This document shows, piece by piece, positions 62,641-64,000 of a stretch of 64,000 nucleotides of DNA (the first letter of the stretch is position 1; every line of letters starts with the position of its first letter). Source of the stretch: Stomorhina lunata (taxonomy: Eukaryota; Arthropoda; Insecta; Diptera; Rhiniidae); assembly GCA_933228675.1 (NCBI GenBank), contig OW121742.1, positions 112,845,739-112,909,738 of the forward strand, read 5' to 3'. The position numbers and the translations under genes were made by a program. The notes below the pieces were generated by a model. The model did no database searches. It saw nothing but the letters and a program-made list of their open reading frames with translations, and had not been told where the DNA came from.

Positions 62641-63169
62641 ATGTTCTACTGTTATAAAATTTAAGGAAATTTCCTATAAAATTGGAAAACATAAAATTTC
62701 TTTTAAAAGTTGCCTAAAAGTATGCAAAAGGATTCAAATCAATAATAGAATGCGTGATAAAACTGCCGTTTTTTTACTAAAATTTTTTTACAGATGTCTT
62801 TTGTTTATTTACTTACTTATTATTATTAACTTTAAGTTATTTTTAAACAAAAAATTTCTTTAAAAATTTATTTTTAAATATTTTTAGTTTATTTAATTTC
62901 TTTCAAATATTAATAAATCCTAATTTATTTCCATTTTTTTTTTATTTTAAATTATTTTCTCCATATTGAAAAAAATAAAACTATAAAACCAAACTGGCTG
63001 ACAAAAAACTAAAATCCAAAAATTATGAACCCATAATAATGCAACCGCCTATTTTACTCCGATCTAAACTCCTAAAACCGTGAACATCTTTAAAATATCA
63101 AAACCTTATTCGTATCCATGTTTGGATGTTTATTTTGGATGACCATCAATAATATATGATAACCTAAAG
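62641..63169. other. Intron 10, 3' end
   Basis: AT-rich sequence with one more CCTAAAAGTATGCAAAAGGA word (about 62703), as seen at 57427. The acceptor region is ATAACCTAAAGCAG. Confidence 0.6.
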
Positions 63170-63172
63170 CAG

Positions 63173-63267
63173 TACAAGAGAAGTCATCTTCTATGGCGGA
63201 TCCATTAACGGAACCTGGAGAGTATGAGAATTTGCCCTTCCATGGTCTGCAAACGGCTCCTAATAAG
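63173..63267 (+). CDS. Exon: cytoplasmic tail with YENL motif
   Basis: This exon of about 95 nt enters in phase 1 (junction codon Ile) and reads QEKSSSMADPLTEPGEYEN, then LPFHGLQTAPNK, ending in phase 0 before GTACTT at 63268. The acceptor is a tandem AAGCAG (63167-63172). Use of the first AG would start the exon at 63170 and give Thr-Val instead of Ile. The compact, non-repetitive sequence looks conserved. Y-E-N-L fits both a pYxN (Grb2/Drk SH2) motif and a YxxPhi endocytic signal (inference). The donor is weaker than the others. The gene continues beyond the window. Confidence 0.78.
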
Positions 63268-64000
63268 GTACTTACAAAACTTTTATTTTAATTAATTTTT
63301 TGGGTTTTTTTAAACATTTTTTCAAAACACCTTAATATACTTCATACATACGTACATACATATCATTTCAATGTCTGTTAGATTATTTTACACTGTTTCC
63401 ATTGTTATACATCATTTAAGAAAAAAAAGCTTTAACACTTGTATTTAGTTAGTTATACTTTACTCATTCTCTATCACCAAAATTTGTTCATTATTCACCC
63501 TACATTCTACATTACTGGCTCATTTCATTTTAGTAATTCATGGCTTAATGTCTATATTTTAAAGACTTATATTTCTATTATATTTAATGTGTATGAAACT
63601 TTTCATTTATCATTTCATTATTTTCAAAAAAAAGCATTTTAGCGTTTTTTTTTTTTATTTTCGTCTTTGTAAAAACGCGTTTTGTGAAAGAAAAATTTTC
63701 TAAGTGTAAAATTTAGAAAAACTAGAAATTTCTTTATTTTTATGCAATTTTTATTTCTTTAATAATATTTTTTCCATAATTCTATACAAAATTTACCTGT
63801 TGTTTGTATAATATTTGTTTGACAAAAAAAAAACTTGTATCTTTATCCGCAAAAAAAAAGTATCTTATTCTGATTTATCTTTAGGAAATTTGTCTCTGGT
63901 AAATGTTTGATATTTTTCTTTTTTTTTAGCAAAATTTTCTTTAGGCTAAAATTTATTTACTTAAAGAATTTTTATAACTTATTTATATTTTTTGCCTTTT
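63268..64000. other. Start of the next intron
   Basis: AT-rich sequence after the GTACTT donor to the window edge. The 67-codon frame at 63439-63642 has no domain signature and is probably chance. Confidence 0.6.

Noticed and set aside
1..64000. tRNA or rRNA genes
   Set aside because: No cloverleaf-compatible GC-rich segment or rRNA-like stretch was seen on either strand.

Overview
The window is eukaryotic. It is very AT-rich and holds one interrupted gene on the + strand, with at least ten coding exons joined by GT-AG introns of 160 bp to about 13 kb. The protein pattern, long introns and Gln/Asn/Thr-rich cytoplasmic segments suggest a dipteran, probably a calyptrate fly such as a blow fly or house fly relative. 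That placement is inference; no marker gene is present. Neither the first nor the last exon is inside the window.

The gene encodes a type I membrane protein of the immunoglobulin superfamily. Exons at 796-1180, 3744-3873, 4173-4268, 8177-8332, 14020-14102 and 21087-21273 encode part of one Ig domain and three complete ones. The exon at 31322-31462 encodes the membrane span and an Arg5 stop-transfer signal. Exons at 41990-42023, 47772-49060, 49221-49817 and 63173-63267 encode a long, low-complexity cytoplasmic tail with a proline-rich stretch and a Tyr motif (YENL). Reading phase is kept at every junction, which is the main support for the chain. No fibronectin III domain lies between the last Ig domain and the membrane. 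A neuromusculin-like fly adhesion protein is one candidate and a sidestep-like protein another; I cannot settle which, so no symbol is given.

Roughly half the window is tandem repeat inside introns. Four array types have units of about 31 bp or less built around short palindromes: (a) a 31-bp unit with TTTTTCTATAGAAAAA (1769-3566); (b) a 31-bp unit with arms GGAAATTTTT and AAAAATTTCC about one central base, in many arrays and in both orientations; (c) a 30-31-bp unit with GATAAAAAAA and TTTTCTATAGAAAA (37971-40190, inverted at 42361-44690); (d) a 16-bp unit ATCTCTAGTAGAGATC (26359-28230). There is also a 12-bp array (22003-24353), a 44-bp array (37441-37970) and older degenerate repeats of about 260-520 bp.

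The most unusual features are these. Arrays of type (b) occur in opposite orientation within the same introns, always reverse first and forward second, including a junction with no loop at 58964-58985. Three families share a period near three helical turns with phased A/T tracts. A near-perfect 219-bp hairpin lies at 56110-56328. A 338-bp AG-free zone ends at the acceptor of the first exon. A possible 30-nt microexon sits next to the membrane-span exon. I found no RNA gene, CRISPR array or intact transposon.
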